DNA from: Candidatus Zixiibacteriota bacterium | GTDB taxonomy: Bacteria; Zixibacteria; MSB-5A5; WJJR01; JAJRUJ01 | Assembly: GCA_020051695.1 (NCBI GenBank) | Contig: JAGVQM010000010.1 | Coordinates: 1 to 64,000 of the forward strand | Length of the DNA stretch: 64,000 bases | Direction: 5' to 3' | In this document: positions 41,541 to 49,625 of the stretch, piece after piece | Layout of the letters: each line of letters begins with the position of its first letter | How positions within the stretch are numbered: the stretch's first letter is position 1 | Translations under genes and position numbers: made by a program | The notes under the pieces: model-generated | Databases searched by the model: none | Told to the model about the DNA's origin: nothing | The model's input: the letters and a program-made list of their open reading frames with translations, nothing else

Positions 41541-41957
41541 TTAACGTACCACCCGGTTGAGATTGTCTGGCGGCTGGACCTGTTCCAACCGTTCGTTAAG
41601 CAGGCGCCCCAGAACTTTCAACAGCGCCACGGCAAAAATGATATTAAAGCCGATGAGGAACGACAGCATCGACAAATCGCCGAAATGCAGGACCAGGTAG
41701 GCAGCCCCGTACAGGACCGGGAATTTGACCAGCGCCAGCAGGACAACTTTCCGCTTGTGTAACGGGCCGGGTTCGACAACAGCGCCGATCAGCTGGGTCA
41801 AAAAGTGCAGGTTGGCAATCCCCCAGGCCGTCCCGATAAAGATGCCCAGACCGAAGTGCCAATTATAATAAACGGAAACAAATAACAAGGACAGGCCGGC
41901 CAGCACCGCGGAAGTGGCCATCACGCGATGGATAAAATCCACTCCTAATGCTTTCAT
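41541..41957 (-). CDS. AtpI-like membrane protein of the ATP synthase operon
   Basis: This 138-residue protein has about four membrane segments (VMATSAVLAGLSLLFVSV, GLGIFIGTAWGIANLHF, VVLLALVKFPVLYGAAYLVL, MLSFLIGFNIIFAVALL). Size and position between atpZ and atpB match the AtpI-like proteins that help assemble the c-ring or carry ions. The start is ATG 41957 with GGGAGGAC upstream; the longer frame through atpZ is spurious. Confidence 0.75.
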   Translation of the reverse strand: MKALGVDFIHRVMATSAVLAGLSLLFVSVYYNWHFGLGIFIGTAWGIANLHFLTQLIGAVVEPGPLHKRKVVLLALVKFPVLYGAAYLVLHFGDLSMLSFLIGFNIIFAVALLKVLGRLLNERLEQVQPPDNLNRVVR

Positions 41958-41992
41958 CGTCCTCCCTGTCCTGACCCGCATCGTGCCGGCGG

Positions 41993-42274
41993 CTACTTCA
42001 TATCCCTGCCGGCTTTCTTGATCATCTCGTATGTTTCTCTGCCGGAGGCGATAAATCCAAGAATCAGCAATATTATGGTGAATATCGGTTCGGTGCCGAG
42101 TTTGCCGTCCAACCAGTGTCCAGCCAGATATCCCAAAAATGGACCGACAACCAGCAGGATTGGAATCGAGGTCAGAATTCCGATCTGCCTGATCCAACCG
42201 GCCTGTTCATGTTTTTCGGACAATGCTGTTTTCGGCTTCCTCGCTGCTCTTGTTAATCCCAACCCGTACAACAA
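41993..42274 (-). CDS. atpZ: AtpZ/AtpI family protein
   Basis: This 93-residue protein has two membrane helices (ILTSIPILLVVGPFLGYLAG, PIFTIILLILGFIASG) and the central GxxLDxxLGTxP pattern (GHWLDGKLGTEP) of the AtpZ family. It is the first gene of the atp operon. The only usable start is TTG at 42274, so the exact N-terminus is uncertain. Confidence 0.8.
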   Translation of the reverse strand: MLYGLGLTRAARKPKTALSEKHEQAGWIRQIGILTSIPILLVVGPFLGYLAGHWLDGKLGTEPIFTIILLILGFIASGRETYEMIKKAGRDMK

Positions 42275-42467
42275 ATTGCGTTCTCGCGACCCTCCAGCAT
42301 ACAGAAGGCCATAATGCCTTGGCCCACGGGCAAAGTCAAGCGCTTTTTAAAATCATTTCCGACAAAATGACAGCAGTACCGCTGATGATAATCGCTGATT
42401 TGCCATATTGTTCGGGGGAATAATGACTGTCCGGAGACGGACGGTGTGGATCAGCCCGTGGACTGTC

Positions 42468-42956
42468 TCAGGCAAATTTTTCCCGGAGTACCTTGGCAAC
42501 GGGGGCCGGCACAAACCGGGAAATATCACCGCCGTAGCGTGCGACGTCCTTAATAATTGTCGAGGATAAATACGTGTACTTCTCGTTGGGCATCAAATAG
42601 ACTGTCTCGATTCCCGGCGCCAGGTGCCGATTCATCAGGGCCATCTGGAATTCAAATTCAAAATCCGAAACCGCGCGCAGGCCACGGACAATGGCGACGA
42701 CATCACGCGTTCCGGCAAATTCGGCGGTCAAACCGGCAAAGGCCTCAACAGTAATATTCGAATATTCCGCCAGACTGTCACGGACCATGGCCAGCCGTTC
42801 ATCGATCGAGAACAACGGCCGTTTTTCCGGGTTGTGGCCAACGGCGACAATAAGCCGGTCAAACATCGTCAGGGCTCGGCGCACCAAGTCCAGGTGCCCA
42901 TTGGTAATCGGGTCAAAAGTGCCGGGATAAATTGCGCTGCGTGGCTTGGCCGTCAT
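42468..42956 (-). CDS. coaD: phosphopantetheine adenylyltransferase
   Basis: This 162-residue enzyme makes dephospho-CoA, the fourth step of CoA synthesis from pantothenate. The nucleotidyltransferase motifs are YPGTFDPITNGHLDL at the N-terminus and YTYLSSTIIKDVARYGGD near the C-terminus, with RGLRAVSDFEFEFQMA between. It starts three bases after the rsmD stop, the usual rsmD-coaD pair. Confidence 0.96.
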   Translation of the reverse strand: MTAKPRSAIYPGTFDPITNGHLDLVRRALTMFDRLIVAVGHNPEKRPLFSIDERLAMVRDSLAEYSNITVEAFAGLTAEFAGTRDVVAIVRGLRAVSDFEFEFQMALMNRHLAPGIETVYLMPNEKYTYLSSTIIKDVARYGGDISRFVPAPVAKVLREKFA

Positions 42957-42959
42957 CGA

Positions 42960-43559
42960 TTACTCCATCGTCGTGGTCTCCGGAGTCATGGTAGTTGTTG
43001 CACTATCCTCGGGCAATCGGAAAAATGTCAAAATCCCATCCCCGATCTGCCGGCGGCGGACCATTTCCCAACCGGGCGCTTTGGTCTCCGGCGCTTCCTT
43101 TTTGTGGTGCCGGAAAACCAGCAAGCCCTCCGGTTTCAACAACCCACCCTCCCGGATCGCAGCCATCACCGGACCGGCAGACTCCGTGAAATACGGTGGA
43201 TCGACGAAGATCAGGTCAAAGTGTTCCGACCGGCCGGCCAGTTTATGCAGTGCCCGGCAGGCATCCGCGCCGATAAATTCCACGCGGTCGGCGATGTTCA
43301 GGGCCGTGATATTTTTCCCGGCGGCGGCACGGGCGCCCCGGCTGATGTCGACCAGGACCGCTGAGACGGCCCCCCGGGACAGCGATTCAATGGCCATCGT
43401 GCCGGAACCACAAAACAAATCAAGGACATGGGCGTCGCGGATTTCATCGCCGATAATGCCGAACAAACTCTCTTTGGCGCGGTCCAGGATCGGCCGCGTT
43501 TCGAGCCCTTTGACAGCCACCAGCCGCCGCCCTCTGAATTCCCCGGCAATGACGCGCAT
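42960..43559 (-). CDS. rsmD: 16S rRNA (guanine(966)-N2)-methyltransferase
   Basis: This roughly 199-residue protein has RVIAGEFRGRRLV, TRPILDRAKESLF, motif I VLDLFCGSGTMAIESLSRGA and catalytic FVDPPY. It methylates G966 of 16S rRNA during 30S assembly. I start at the ATG at 43559; the longer frame overlaps the ComEA-like gene. A Thr-rich tail (ATTTMTPETTTME) follows the domain. Confidence 0.94.
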   Translation of the reverse strand: MRVIAGEFRGRRLVAVKGLETRPILDRAKESLFGIIGDEIRDAHVLDLFCGSGTMAIESLSRGAVSAVLVDISRGARAAAGKNITALNIADRVEFIGADACRALHKLAGRSEHFDLIFVDPPYFTESAGPVMAAIREGGLLKPEGLLVFRHHKKEAPETKAPGWEMVRRRQIGDGILTFFRLPEDSATTTMTPETTTME

Positions 43560-43570
43560 GATATATCCGA

Positions 43571-44017
43571 TCAACGAATAATGATCAACGGACGGATTTT
43601 CTCGAGTTTAACTGCGCCGATCCCTGAGACGCGAATCAGACTATCAATCGCCGTAAACGGTCCATGGCGATCGCGGTACTCCATGATTCGCCCCGCCAGC
43701 ACCGGTCCGATTCCCGGCAGACGGACCAAATCGGCGTAATCGGCGGTGTTGATGTTCAGCAATCCCTGGACGGCCACCGCTTGTTGCGGGCTAGCCTCGG
43801 ACAACTGCGGCCCGGACGATTCCGGGCCAGTTAATTCCGTATTCTCGGACGAGGCAATGACATAGGTGTGGAACGAGTAATGTGGCGCAGGCCGGACTAA
43901 TCGCTGGTAGGCCGCAATCAGGGAAAAGATTAAAACGATTACCGCCAGCCCCGCCGCCACTTTGCTTTCCGCCGGAGTGAAACCCAGCGGGCCGCGATAT
44001 GTTGTGCCCTGATTCAT
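43571..44017 (-). CDS. ComEA-like helix-hairpin-helix protein
   Basis: This 148-residue protein has a membrane anchor (KVAAGLAVIVLIFSLIAAY), a linker, and a C-terminal ComEA-type double HhH (LLNINTADYADLVRLPGIGPVLAGRI, seen in two blocks; then VSGIGAVKLEKIRPL). Such proteins bind DNA at the cell surface during uptake. No comEC lies nearby, so competence is not established. It is between the M28-type lipoprotein and rsmD with spacings of 5 and 11 bases. Confidence 0.85.
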   Translation of the reverse strand: MNQGTTYRGPLGFTPAESKVAAGLAVIVLIFSLIAAYQRLVRPAPHYSFHTYVIASSENTELTGPESSGPQLSEASPQQAVAVQGLLNINTADYADLVRLPGIGPVLAGRIMEYRDRHGPFTAIDSLIRVSGIGAVKLEKIRPLIIIR

Positions 44018-44022
44018 ATGCT

Positions 44023-44928
44023 CTAAGGCCGATTATATAAGACTTCCACCAGCACGCGCCCGACTTTTTCCAACGATTCCGCCGAACATTTATCCGGCGT
44101 ATCGGCATGGGTGTGCCACGGCGGATAGTCAAAATCAATGATATCGACCGCGGGGATGCCGACTTGCAACAACGGAATATGATCATCAAATAATGAGTAT
44201 CGCGCATGGCGGTCGAACTCGGTAATCCCCAGTTTTTCGGCCGCCGACCAGATTAAATCGATGAGCTCGGGGGCGAAGCGCCGGGAATATTCCTCCGGCC
44301 CCAGCCGCAAATCGGCGTCGCCGACCATATCCAAAAGGACGGCAAATTCGTAGTCTGCCGGCCGCGCCTGCCTGCTGAAAAATTGCGAACCCAGCAAATA
44401 CAAGTCGAGCCGCCCCGGCGGGCCGTAATCCTCGCCGTCGAACAGCACGATTTCGACCGGCGTGGGGGGCGGCTTTAGCGAAAACAAGCGGGCCATTTCC
44501 AATAAGACCGCCACGCCGGAGGCGCCGTCATTGGCGCCAAGGATCGGCTCATGCTGCCGGGAACTGTCTGGATCGTGTTCGGCAATCGGCCGGGTATCCC
44601 AATGGGCGCACAACATGCGGCGCTTGCCGTCCCCGCCGAACCGGGCGATGATATTGGTCATGGTCAGGGAACGACTGCGCAGGGAATCATAATGCGCGAA
44701 GCGCTGTTCGATCACTGTATCGGCCAGTGTACGCAAACGTTCGACCAGGAAAACCCGGCAACTATCATGTGCGGCACTGCCCGGCGGCCGGGGGCCGAAA
44801 TCACATTGCGCGACGAGGTCTTTCATTGCCCGCGCAGCGTCGAATTCCGGCGGCGCCCCGGAACAAGCCAATATGCCTCCCGCGATCATAAAAACACAGG
44901 CGAGATATGGCCAAATGCGTGTGGACAT
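44023..44928 (-). CDS. M28-family zinc hydrolase lipoprotein, possibly glutaminyl-peptide cyclotransferase
   Basis: This 301-residue protein has a lipobox (GGILAC, Cys22) and the M28 fold with zinc ligands in CAHWDTRP, GANDGASGVAV, LFDGEDYG and the late PPWHTHADTPDKC. The LLDMVGDADL segment and WHTxxDTxD end resemble glutaminyl cyclases more than aminopeptidases. A cyclase would convert N-terminal Gln of exported proteins to pyroglutamate. The call between the two is uncertain. It sits in the cell envelope upstream of the ComEA-like gene. Confidence 0.85.
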   Translation of the reverse strand: MSTRIWPYLACVFMIAGGILACSGAPPEFDAARAMKDLVAQCDFGPRPPGSAAHDSCRVFLVERLRTLADTVIEQRFAHYDSLRSRSLTMTNIIARFGGDGKRRMLCAHWDTRPIAEHDPDSSRQHEPILGANDGASGVAVLLEMARLFSLKPPPTPVEIVLFDGEDYGPPGRLDLYLLGSQFFSRQARPADYEFAVLLDMVGDADLRLGPEEYSRRFAPELIDLIWSAAEKLGITEFDRHARYSLFDDHIPLLQVGIPAVDIIDFDYPPWHTHADTPDKCSAESLEKVGRVLVEVLYNRP

Positions 44929-45070
44929 AAATATCCCCTATCCAAACTCGGGAGAATATATCATGTCGCCCGGCCGGTGACAAGCAGCAATCTTCCGGCG
45001 GGTTCCTTCCCCGGAAAAAAGTGATTTCGCGTTATTTTTATATTGCGCGGTTTCAAGAACAGTTATACAT

Positions 45071-45175
45071 ATGCCCCAGCAGGGGGAAGTTAAAAGGGAA
45101 ACGTTCGAAAGCGATATAAGTACCCAGCGGTTTGACGTCAAAGCTGGCCTGACGTTTTTCCTGGGCGGCAAGTAA
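45071..45175 (+). pseudogene. C-terminal remnant of an outer-membrane barrel gene
   Basis: Codons after 45071 read MPQQGEVKRETFESDI and end in VKAGLTFFLGGK followed by a stop. The last strand matches the C-termini of the intact barrel genes downstream (MGLTFYLGGR, GGITVFLGGK). No signal peptide or upstream strands remain. It is a decayed member of the same gene family that heads the barrel cluster. Confidence 0.6.
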
Positions 45176-45354
45176 ACCACGCAGTTGCCATCGAGTTGAC
45201 CCCGGTAGAAAATTCGCCGGTTTTTTTTCTTGCGCCAACTTAAAAAATATTTATACGTACTGCTCAGGATGGGCAGGTAGACCGGAAAAAACGAAGGACT
45301 ATTAATCGAAGTCAACAGTCAACGTCACAACCAACAACATCCAAGGAGGGTCCC

Positions 45355-45963
45355 ATGAAGTTAGCCAAGGTTTTTGTCGTACTCGCCGGATTCGTTCTGC
45401 TGCTGGGGGTTGACGCGTTCGCCCAGGTCGAACCGAACCTGACTCCCGGCACGATCGAACTGAGCCAGACAGTCGGGTTCCGTTATGACAAACAATCACC
45501 TGACGAAGGCGAACTGGACATCACCAACACCACCATCAACTTCCGGCCGAGCATCGGTTATTTCATCAACAACAAGATCGAAATCGAAGGCGACATTATT
45601 TTCTCGGCCAGCAAGTATGAGACGGAACATAATGGTGTGAGCACTTCGAGTTCCGAGAACACCTTCGGCCTGATCGCGCGCGGGATGTACAACATTGTCG
45701 GTTCCAGCCCGATGGTGCCGTTTGTGTTTGTCGGCGCGGGGATGCTGATGAATTCCAACGATTCCGATGTCGAGGGCACTGAAGAAACCTCGATGGTCCT
45801 GCCGGAAGCCGGGGCGGGGATCAAGTATTTTATGGGCGACAAAGTTGCGGTGCGTGGCGAGTTGATTTTCCGCCGCGTCAGCAATCCGGGCGGCACCAAA
45901 GACTGGACCGCCACTGATATCGGCCTTGCTGTTGGTTTGACCATGTTCCTCGGCCAGAAGTAG
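45355..45963 (+). CDS. outer-membrane beta-barrel protein
   Basis: This 202-residue protein has a clear signal peptide (MKLAKVFVVLAGFVLLLGVDAFAQ) and alternating amphipathic strands typical of a small OmpW/OmpA-like eight-stranded barrel. It ends in VGLTMFLGQK. AAGGAGGG lies upstream of the ATG. A strong terminator follows. The specific function is unknown. It is more distant from the next two barrel genes than they are from each other. Confidence 0.8.
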   Translation: MKLAKVFVVLAGFVLLLGVDAFAQVEPNLTPGTIELSQTVGFRYDKQSPDEGELDITNTTINFRPSIGYFINNKIEIEGDIIFSASKYETEHNGVSTSSSENTFGLIARGMYNIVGSSPMVPFVFVGAGMLMNSNDSDVEGTEETSMVLPEAGAGIKYFMGDKVAVRGELIFRRVSNPGGTKDWTATDIGLAVGLTMFLGQK

Positions 45964-45984
45964 TTTTCGGCACATAGAATCACG

Positions 45985-46016
45985 ACCCCGGCGGGGAGCA
46001 CCTGCCGGGGTTTTTC
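45985..46016 (+). terminator. intrinsic terminator after the first barrel gene
   Basis: An 8-bp stem (ACCCCGGC / GCCGGGGT) with an 11-base loop is followed by TTTTTC. It lies about 20 bases past the stop codon at 45963. Confidence 0.85.
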
Positions 46017-46090
46017 TTTGGGGATTCGGGAATATATTCGGTTCCACGGGGTAGGGGTGACAGAATCTGGAAGATTCAGGGAGGTGCTTT

Positions 46091-46756
46091 ATGCGGACGC
46101 TCGCGACTGTATTTCGGACTGTGGCAATCGTCGTCATTCTGGCCGCTGCGGCCCACGGCCGGGAGATGTCCGGGAAAATCGGGATTACGCCACAATGGGG
46201 ATTGATTATACCAATTGATGATGATGGAAACCATCGAGATATTGGTTTTAAACATGGATTGGAGCTGGAATATTTTATTACCAATAACGTCTCGCTCGGC
46301 CTCCTATTATTTCGTGATGTATTTCCGGCAGGAGCTGACCTGTTGAGGACGCATTTCGGCTTCCGAAACGACGATGACAATTGGCCGATCTACGGACTGG
46401 CGGCGCAGGCCAAATTTTCCTGCGTCGCCACATCATACACCGATGTTTTTGGGCGTCTCGGTTTCGCACTCGCCCGAGCGGAATTTTATATCGATCGGCC
46501 GTGGGGCCTTGAATGGTGGCCCGAGACTGTCAAAGAGACGGAAACCTTCCCGGAATTGGAAGTCGGGTTTGGCATTTCCAGGCATCTATCCCCGCGATTT
46601 GCCTTCTATACCGAGATTGAATATTCTCTTCTTTTCACTAAGGGCGTTCGGGTTGAAAAAGAACCTATCGACGACTGGTACAGCTACACTTATGCCTATA
46701 ACATCCAAATGGCGGCAATAAAAATGGGGTTGACGTTTTATCTTGGCGGCAGATAA
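46091..46756 (+). CDS. outer-membrane beta-barrel protein, tandem copy A
   Basis: This 221-residue protein has a signal peptide (MRTLATVFRTVAIVVILAAAAHG) and a barrel pattern ending IKMGLTFYLGGR. The next gene is a close paralogue; even the 15-20 bases before the start (TCAGGGAGGTGCTTT) are identical, including the ribosome-binding site. The strands FYTEIEYSLLFTKGV are shared almost exactly, whereas outer loops differ strongly. Loop divergence suggests surface exposure to phages or ligands. Confidence 0.8.
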   Translation: MRTLATVFRTVAIVVILAAAAHGREMSGKIGITPQWGLIIPIDDDGNHRDIGFKHGLELEYFITNNVSLGLLLFRDVFPAGADLLRTHFGFRNDDDNWPIYGLAAQAKFSCVATSYTDVFGRLGFALARAEFYIDRPWGLEWWPETVKETETFPELEVGFGISRHLSPRFAFYTEIEYSLLFTKGVRVEKEPIDDWYSYTYAYNIQMAAIKMGLTFYLGGR

Positions 46757-46835
46757 CCCTGTCTTTTTCACCTGGAACACATCAAACTCCCCAGGGTAAA
46801 ACGGAAAGAATCGAGATAATTCAGGGAGGTGCTTT

Positions 46836-47495
46836 ATGCGGACGCTCGTGAATGTATTTCGGGCTGCGGTGATCGTAGTAGTATTGGCCGCTGCGGCCCA
46901 CGGCCGGGAGATGGCCGGGAAAATTGGGATTACGCCACAGATTGGACTTGTCAAGTCAATTGGCGAATTTAGTGAACGGCAAGACCTTGGCTTTGCGTAT
47001 GAATTAGCGGTGGAATACTATGTTTCCAGTAAGGCCTCTGTTGGCTTGCAGTTGTTTCACGTTGATTTCAATACAACAGGAGACCCTTATCCTTCCAGCC
47101 CAACTGCAAATACCTGGCCGATTGATGGCTTGGGGGTTCAAGCAAAATACACTGTCGCGGCCACGCCGTTTACCGATATATTTGCCCGAGTCGGTTTCGT
47201 GCTGAACGACATGGAGTTTCCCATTCACGGATGGGATGTGATCGGTGACTTAGTGAGTAGATCCAGTCGAGTGAGTAAAACATCGGCGGGGTTCGAAACC
47301 GGAATCGGCCTTTCACAATATATATCCAAATATTTTTCTTTCTATGGCGAGATAGAATATTCCCTTTTGTTCACTAAAGGCGTGTCGATCACCAAGGAAC
47401 CCGCGACGACCTGGATTGCCTACGATTGTCCCTATAACGCGCAAATGGCGGCAATTAAAATGGGACTGACGTTCTATCTCGGCGGTGCAAAGTAA
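46836..47495 (+). CDS. outer-membrane beta-barrel protein, tandem copy B
   Basis: This 219-residue paralogue of the preceding gene has the same signal peptide core (ILA/VLAAAAHGREM.GKIGITPQ) and the same ending, IKMGLTFYLGGAK. It keeps the strand residues YSLLFTKGV but has different loops. It arose by tandem duplication that included the ribosome-binding site. It is followed 120 bases later by selD. The function is unknown. Confidence 0.8.
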   Translation: MRTLVNVFRAAVIVVVLAAAAHGREMAGKIGITPQIGLVKSIGEFSERQDLGFAYELAVEYYVSSKASVGLQLFHVDFNTTGDPYPSSPTANTWPIDGLGVQAKYTVAATPFTDIFARVGFVLNDMEFPIHGWDVIGDLVSRSSRVSKTSAGFETGIGLSQYISKYFSFYGEIEYSLLFTKGVSITKEPATTWIAYDCPYNAQMAAIKMGLTFYLGGAK

Positions 47496-47616
47496 ACTGC
47501 TTTGCTTTCAGACGTGGCGTTGAACGCTTGCTCCTTTTCGTTTTATCTCCCGATGAAATTCCTTTCGTGTCGCAACTGGCGTTCGTATTATCCTGATGGA
47601 AATATCGGGAGTTGAT

Positions 47617-48681
47617 ATGATTGAGTGTACAAACAACAACGACACGCCACGGCCGTTGACTAGTTACGCCACCCAGGGCGGGTGAGCGGGAAAACTGGGT
47701 CCGGTGGACCTGGCGGCGCTGATCAAAAATCTCGACTTCGGGCACGACCCGCAGGTGATCGTCGGGCTGGACACCGCCGATGACGCCGGGGTATATCGAT
47801 TACTCCCGGATGTCAACCTGGTAGTCACCGCCGATTTTATTACACCGGTGACCGATGACCCCTATTGGTTCGGCCGGGTGGCGGGGGCCAACTCGCTGTC
47901 GGATGTGTTCGCCATGGGCGGGCAGCCGAAAGTGGCGTTGAACCTTTGTGGTTTTCCCACCAGCGGCGTGGCACAGGAAACCTTGTCCGAAATCCTGCGC
48001 GGCGGGCTGGACGCGGCAAAGCTCGCGGGCTGCCAGATTATCGGCGGCCATACGGTTAAAGACACCGAGATCAAATACGGGTTGGCGGTAGTCGGCATCG
48101 CCAAAGACAATGAAATTAAAACGAATGCTGCCGCAAAGCCGGGTGATCTGTTGATCCTTACCAAACCGATCGGCAGCGGCTTGATTATCGCCGGAACCAA
48201 ACAAAAAAAAATTCCGGCGGACCGCCTCTCCCCTGTCGTGCAAAAAATGGCCGAACTCAACGACAAAGCCGCGCGGGCAATGGTGGAACTCGACTGTTCG
48301 GCAGCCACCGACATCACCGGTTTCGGCCTGGCCGGGCATGCCTGGGAAATGGCCTCGGCCTCGAAAGTCGGCATCAAGTTGTTCACCGGACATGTTCCCT
48401 ATTTCCCCGCCGCGCGTGAAGCTATCGACGCCAGAGTTAAATCGGCTATAAAGCTTTCTGGCGCTGCTTCCCCGGACCTGAAAGTCGAATTCCACCACCA
48501 GGTCTCTGAATTGTGGCGTGCTCTGGTCCTTGACCCGCAGACATCCGGGGGGCTGCTGATAGCGATACACCCGCAACGGGCGGAAAAACTGCTGCGGCGG
48601 CTGCGCGACGAGGGCATTACCGATTCCGCGATTTGCGGGGAAATATTTCACGCCGATTCGCCCCGCGTTTTTGTCAATTAA
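47617..48681 (+). CDS. selD: selenide, water dikinase containing selenocysteine
   Basis: SelD makes selenophosphate for selenocysteine and selenouridine. The obvious ORF begins at GTG 47704, but the same frame extends upstream through a TGA at 47683-47685 to ATG 47617. That ATG has an excellent GGGAG ribosome-binding site five bases before it. The extension reads PLTSYATQGG-U-AGKLGP, matching the SelD N-terminus, where catalytic Cys/Sec17 and Lys20 occur as C/U-x-x-K. Here they are U23 and Lys26. Later motifs DFITPVTDDPYWFGRVAGANSLSD (in parts), GGHTVKD and TDITGFGLAGHAWEM are canonical. A SECIS-like hairpin follows the TGA. The length is 354 residues, normal for the family. No selA, selB or tRNA-Sec lies in the window. 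Confidence 0.93.
47695..47713 (+). promoter_or_regulatory. SECIS-like hairpin for UGA recoding in selD
   Basis: An 8-bp stem, CTGGGTCC paired with GGACCTGG (two G-U pairs), closes the triloop GGT. It begins 9 bases after the in-frame TGA. Bacterial SECIS elements sit just downstream of the UGA inside the coding region and present G and U in the apical loop for SelB. Spacing and loop both fit. Confidence 0.75.
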
Positions 48682-48691
48682 ATGGCGTTTG

Positions 48692-48727
48692 TGTCCTGAG
48701 GGGAAGCCCGCTGGGACATTTTGTTCT
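48692..48727 (+). terminator. probable terminator of selD
   Basis: TGTCC and GGACA form the base of an interrupted hairpin with an inner GGG/CCC step, followed by TTTTGTTCTT. It lies about ten bases after the selD stop codon. The imperfect stem lowers confidence. Confidence 0.45.
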
Positions 48728-48907
48728 TGGAATAATCCGCTGTTGGCCTTATAATTAGACGTTGTTAATTTCCTCGATTTTGCGGGGACGGGACGCGGGT
48801 GGAGGATGCACTGCGCTAGTGGATGTACGGCAATTGACTCAAGTTAACAGGTCGTTCGATACGAACCGGCGGATTACTCGTTGCGGTCGGAAATAGTACT
48901 GCCACAT

Positions 48908-49618
48908 ATGGGTAATTGCGGGAAAAGCGCGGCACAGTGGGCGGCAATGTGTCTATTCGTCCTCGCCGTCACGGCTGGATTTGCCAATATCGGCCATGCT
49001 GACGGCCTGCAGGGGCAGTTTGCCGTCTCGGCGCAAATCGGCAGAATTGTGCCCCAGGGCACTTTTGCCGCCGAAAGGGATGGCCTACCGCTGGGTTCGG
49101 CAACACCGGGGATCGGCGTGGCTTTTGATATCGAGTATTATGCGCTGGAAAATCTCTCGGCGGGGTTGAAAGTCCATTACAATTATTTCGGCCAGGATGC
49201 CGAGTATTTCCGGGAGTTGTTCCCCAGCATCTATTTTAACGGCCACTGGTCGGAGCGCGGGGTCCACGCCTATCTCAAATACATTTTTGCTGTCCGCAGC
49301 CAGAGCCGGTATTACCTGCGCGGCGGGATAACTGTCGGCCGCATTACGGGCAAGATCGAGGCCACGGCCGGGACAAATTTCGCCCGGGTTTACTCGGATA
49401 TCGGGACAGCGGTCGGCGCCGAGGCGGCCCTTGGTTTCCTGCATAGTGTCTCCCCCCGCACGGGCTTGTTCGGGGAAGTCAACTATTCATATTTGCCCAC
49501 TGGCGGCAAAAACGCCACAGTGACGATCCAGGGGCAGGTCATCAATGATGACGAGATCATCGATGCCCGATGGCTGACAGTGCGGGGCGGGATTACGGTC
49601 TTTCTCGGGGGAAAGTGA
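48908..49618 (+). CDS. outer-membrane beta-barrel protein
   Basis: This roughly 236-residue protein has a signal peptide (AAMCLFVLAVTAGFANIGHA) and barrel strands ending RGGITVFLGGK, the same C-terminal signature as the other barrels in the cluster. Internal segments such as YYLRGGITVGRITGKIE support a transmembrane barrel. The start is uncertain: ATG 48908, a TTG 27 bases upstream, or a Met nearer the hydrophobic core, none with a good ribosome-binding site. It converges with the ABC ATPase gene seven bases away. Confidence 0.75.
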   Translation: MGNCGKSAAQWAAMCLFVLAVTAGFANIGHADGLQGQFAVSAQIGRIVPQGTFAAERDGLPLGSATPGIGVAFDIEYYALENLSAGLKVHYNYFGQDAEYFRELFPSIYFNGHWSERGVHAYLKYIFAVRSQSRYYLRGGITVGRITGKIEATAGTNFARVYSDIGTAVGAEAALGFLHSVSPRTGLFGEVNYSYLPTGGKNATVTIQGQVINDDEIIDARWLTVRGGITVFLGGK

Positions 49619-49625
49619 TTTCTGA

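Noticed and set aside
44551-45024. 157-codon plus-strand frame over the M28 gene
   Set aside because: It is antisense to a gene with a complete zinc-ligand set and lipobox; no independent support.
47704-48681. SelD starting at GTG 47704
   Set aside because: It lacks the catalytic residue and a ribosome-binding site; the longer frame through TGA has both.
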